Origin: Verrucomicrobia bacterium UBA5540
Lineage (GTDB): Bacteria; Verrucomicrobiota; Kiritimatiellia; Kiritimatiellales; Tichowtungiaceae
Assembly (NCBI GenBank): GCA_002423675.1
Contig: DINM01000152.1
Coordinates: 49,335-55,792 of the forward strand
DNA length: 6,458 bases
Direction: 5' to 3'
The notes beneath the pieces are model-generated. The model had not been told where the DNA came from, made no database searches, and saw nothing but the letters and a program-made list of their open reading frames with translations. This document shows positions 5,242 to 6,458 of this stretch, one piece after another; position 1 is the stretch's first letter; each line of letters opens with the position of its first letter. Made by a program: the position numbers and the translations under genes.

Positions 5242-5940
5242 ATGAAGATAGACGTGATAACTCTGTTTCCGGAGATGCTCGACGGCTTTCTCGGCCAGAG
5301 CATGATGAAACGCGCCGCAAACGCCGGGCACGTGACCTTTAACGGGATTAATTTACGCGATTTTACCGACGATAAACACCACACTACTGATGAGCGTCCG
5401 TTCGGCGGTGGTCCCGGCATGGTTATGAAGCCCGAGCCGATCTTTAAGGCGGTCGAATCGGTTCTGACGGAGAAATCGCGCGTTATCCTTATGTGCCCTC
5501 AAGGGAAACCCTTTACCCAGGAGCGCGCGCTGGCGCTTTCGCACGAAGAGCATCTCATTTTTGTTTGCGGACATTATGAAGGGGTTGACGAGCGGGTTCG
5601 CGAAACTCTCATTGATGAAGAAATTTCCATTGGAGACTATGTTCTGACCAACGGAGTTTTGCCTGCCGCTGTCGTCATCGACTCCATCGTTCGCCTGATT
5701 CCCGGGGTTTTGGGCGGAGAAGGGGCCGCTGAGCAGGAATCGTTCAGCGAGCCGTTGCTGGAATATCCGCAATACACCCGTCCGCCCGAGTTTCGCGGCC
5801 TGAAAGTGCCCGAAGAGTTATTAACGGGAAACCATGCCGCCATTGCAAAATGGCGCCGAGCCCAGTCCGAAAAACGGACCGCGGAACGGCGTCCTGATCT
5901 GCTGAAACAGCACCTTGCGGAAAATGGAGATGGCGCTTGA
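5242..5940 (+). CDS. trmD: tRNA (guanine-N1)-methyltransferase TrmD
   Basis: TrmD is the essential SPOUT enzyme that uses SAM to methylate N1 of G37 next to the anticodon, preventing +1 frameshifts. The 232-residue protein opens with [12 protein letters not shown], typical of the family. It carries [10 protein letters not shown] (51-60), the SAM-binding trefoil knot with [10 protein letters not shown] (109-118), [10 protein letters not shown] (129-138) and the R151-containing IPGVLG segment, then YPQYTRP and LTGNH. The residue aligned to the catalytic Asp169 of Haemophilus TrmD appears to be Glu166 (QESF instead of the common EDSF); R154 is conserved as R151. The start is placed at 5242 by homology. 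The frame stays open back to a TTG at 5203, but that adds only terminator-encoded residues. No Shine-Dalgarno precedes the ATG, only a T run. Transcription depends on readthrough of the terminator or an unseen promoter further up. Confidence 0.96.
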   Translation: MKIDVITLFPEMLDGFLGQSMMKRAANAGHVTFNGINLRDFTDDKHHTTDERPFGGGPGMVMKPEPIFKAVESVLTEKSRVILMCPQGKPFTQERALALSHEEHLIFVCGHYEGVDERVRETLIDEEISIGDYVLTNGVLPAAVVIDSIVRLIPGVLGGEGAAEQESFSEPLLEYPQYTRPPEFRGLKVPEELLTGNHAAIAKWRRAQSEKRTAERRPDLLKQHLAENGDGA

Positions 5941-5964
5941 CCGCAATGCGCAGTTGGGTATTAT
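5937..5964 (+). promoter_or_regulatory. Sigma70-type promoter for rplS
   Basis: TTGACC (5937-5942) and TATTAT (5959-5964) are separated by 16 bp, and each matches consensus at five of six positions. The -35 box overlaps the trmD stop codon. The predicted start near 5971 gives a leader of about 34 nt. This lets L19 be made at ribosomal-protein levels independently of the attenuated trmD transcript. Confidence 0.6.
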
Positions 5965-6004
5965 TCGACGCTCGCTTTTGAAATTTGGAAGAAAGAGAAC
6001 AATT

Positions 6005-6352
6005 ATGAATCCGGTAGTCGCAAAAATTGGCCAAGAACAGTGCACGAACGAAATCCCCGTTTTTAGAATCGGTGATACCGTCAATGTGCACGTGAAGATT
6101 AAAGAAGGCGCAAAAGAACGTATTCAGGTCTATACCGGTGCGGTGATCGGCCGAGACGGATCCGGCGTGGCTGAAACCTTTACGGTTCGTCGTGTTGCTT
6201 TCGGTGAAGGCATCGAACGCGTATTTCCTCTGCAGAGCCCGAACGTGGCAAAGATCGAAGTGGTTCGTGCCGGTAAAACCCGCCGTGCGAAACTCTACTA
6301 CCTGCGCGACATCTCCGGCAAAAAAGCACGGATCAAAGAACGTCGCGTGTAA
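6005..6352 (+). CDS. rplS: 50S ribosomal protein L19
   Basis: L19 sits at the 30S-50S interface. The 115-residue protein has normal family length and carries [19 protein letters not shown], then [34 protein letters not shown] and a basic C terminus [19 protein letters not shown]. The ATG at 6005 gives the expected MN start. The frame is open upstream to about 5915, but that adds a basic stretch that L19 proteins do not have. The ribosome site is a modest purine-rich stretch (GAAGAAAGAG, about 5989-5998). It lies 64 nt after trmD and 6 nt before rnhB, and has its own promoter and a downstream terminator that lies inside rnhB. Confidence 0.97.
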   Translation: MNPVVAKIGQEQCTNEIPVFRIGDTVNVHVKIKEGAKERIQVYTGAVIGRDGSGVAETFTVRRVAFGEGIERVFPLQSPNVAKIEVVRAGKTRRAKLYYLRDISGKKARIKERRV

Positions 6353-6358
6353 GTTGCA

Positions 6359-6458
6359 ATGGACATGCTCCGATATGAAAAAGAGGCCTGGCAATCAGGC
6401 CTCTTTTTTATTGCCGGGGTCGACGAGGCCGGGCGCGGCCCGCTGGCCGGGCCGGTTG
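6359..6458 (+). CDS. rnhB: Ribonuclease HII, N-terminal part (runs off the window)
   Basis: RNase HII cleaves RNA in RNA-DNA hybrids and starts removal of single ribonucleotides misincorporated in DNA. The 33 codons visible include [16 protein letters not shown], the family's N-terminal active-site motif, with the catalytic Asp-Glu pair at D22 and E23. Residues 4-14 ([11 protein letters not shown]) fit the usual lead-in, so the start is at 6359 or the second ATG at 6365. There is no Shine-Dalgarno, and the ATG is only 6 nt after the rplS stop, so initiation probably depends on ribosomes finishing rplS. A strong terminator hairpin is encoded by codons 7-17. Location after rplS is common in bacteria. 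The rest of the gene is outside the window. Confidence 0.93.
   Translation, partial: MDMLRYEKEAWQSGLFFIAGVDEAGRGPLAGPV
6378..6409 (+). terminator. Strong intrinsic terminator embedded in the rnhB coding sequence
   Basis: AAAAAGAGGCCTG (6378-6390) pairs with CAGGCCTCTTTTT (6396-6408) around the loop GCAAT, giving an 8-bp GC-rich core extended by five A-U pairs. The T run is 6404-6409. It is a typical terminator for rplS, and with A5 on its other side it could also work on the minus strand. It lies fully inside rnhB (codons 7-17), so it also acts as a potential attenuator of rnhB. Confidence 0.9.

Noticed and set aside
5744..6394. Minus-strand frame across trmD and rplS (216 codons)
   Set aside because: It spans two conserved genes and a promoter on the other strand; no protein family is recognisable.

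Overview
The window is a chromosomal segment of a bacterium with moderately high GC. It carries two gene blocks transcribed away from each other from an intergenic region at about 3163-3328. I see no rRNA, tRNA, CRISPR array, IS element or phage gene. Every gene except one is of a recognisable family. Nothing in the genes fixes the taxon. The window is compatible with the PVC group, and clustered TTCCA-N5-TGGAA palindromes remind me of Kiritimatiellota genomes, but that is unverified memory and low confidence.

The minus-strand block, read right to left, is ablA (lysine 2,3-aminomutase, 3162-1837), a sodium:solute symporter gene (1840-1088), ablB (beta-lysine N-acetyltransferase, 1091-261) and, after a short gap with its own near-consensus promoter, the first 63 codons of a ferritin gene (189-1, cut by the window edge). 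The three abl-cassette genes are joined by ATGA stop/start overlaps. AblA and AblB would turn lysine into N-epsilon-acetyl-beta-lysine, a compatible solute. The cassette looks damaged: ablA has an in-frame TAA at codon 15 with coding similarity on both sides, and the symporter is about half the family length, with its front fused in frame to its back.

The plus-strand block begins with mutY (3329-4519). Its protein carries a complete MutT-type Nudix box at the C terminus, so one chain may both excise adenine opposite 8-oxoG and hydrolyse 8-oxo-dGTP. The gene also holds five TTCCA-N5-TGGAA palindromes (one imperfect). The first four have centres 22, 42 and 31 bp apart, close to whole helical turns. 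They fall in all three codon registers, and the first two lie in an insertion that other MutY proteins lack.

Next comes a ribosome and tRNA modification cluster: rpsP (4595-4960), khpA (4963-5193), trmD (5242-5940), rplS (6005-6352) and the start of rnhB (6359 onward, cut by the window edge). This is the familiar rpsP-rimM-trmD-rplS cluster, except that rimM is absent from its usual place between khpA and trmD. A strong intrinsic terminator stands there, ending three bases before the trmD ATG. A second strong terminator after rplS lies inside rnhB codons 7-17. The rplS gene has a good sigma70-type promoter overlapping the end of trmD. The cluster therefore reads as ribosomal protein units (rpsP-khpA and rplS) whose transcripts are mostly stopped before trmD and rnhB, leaving those enzyme genes to readthrough.
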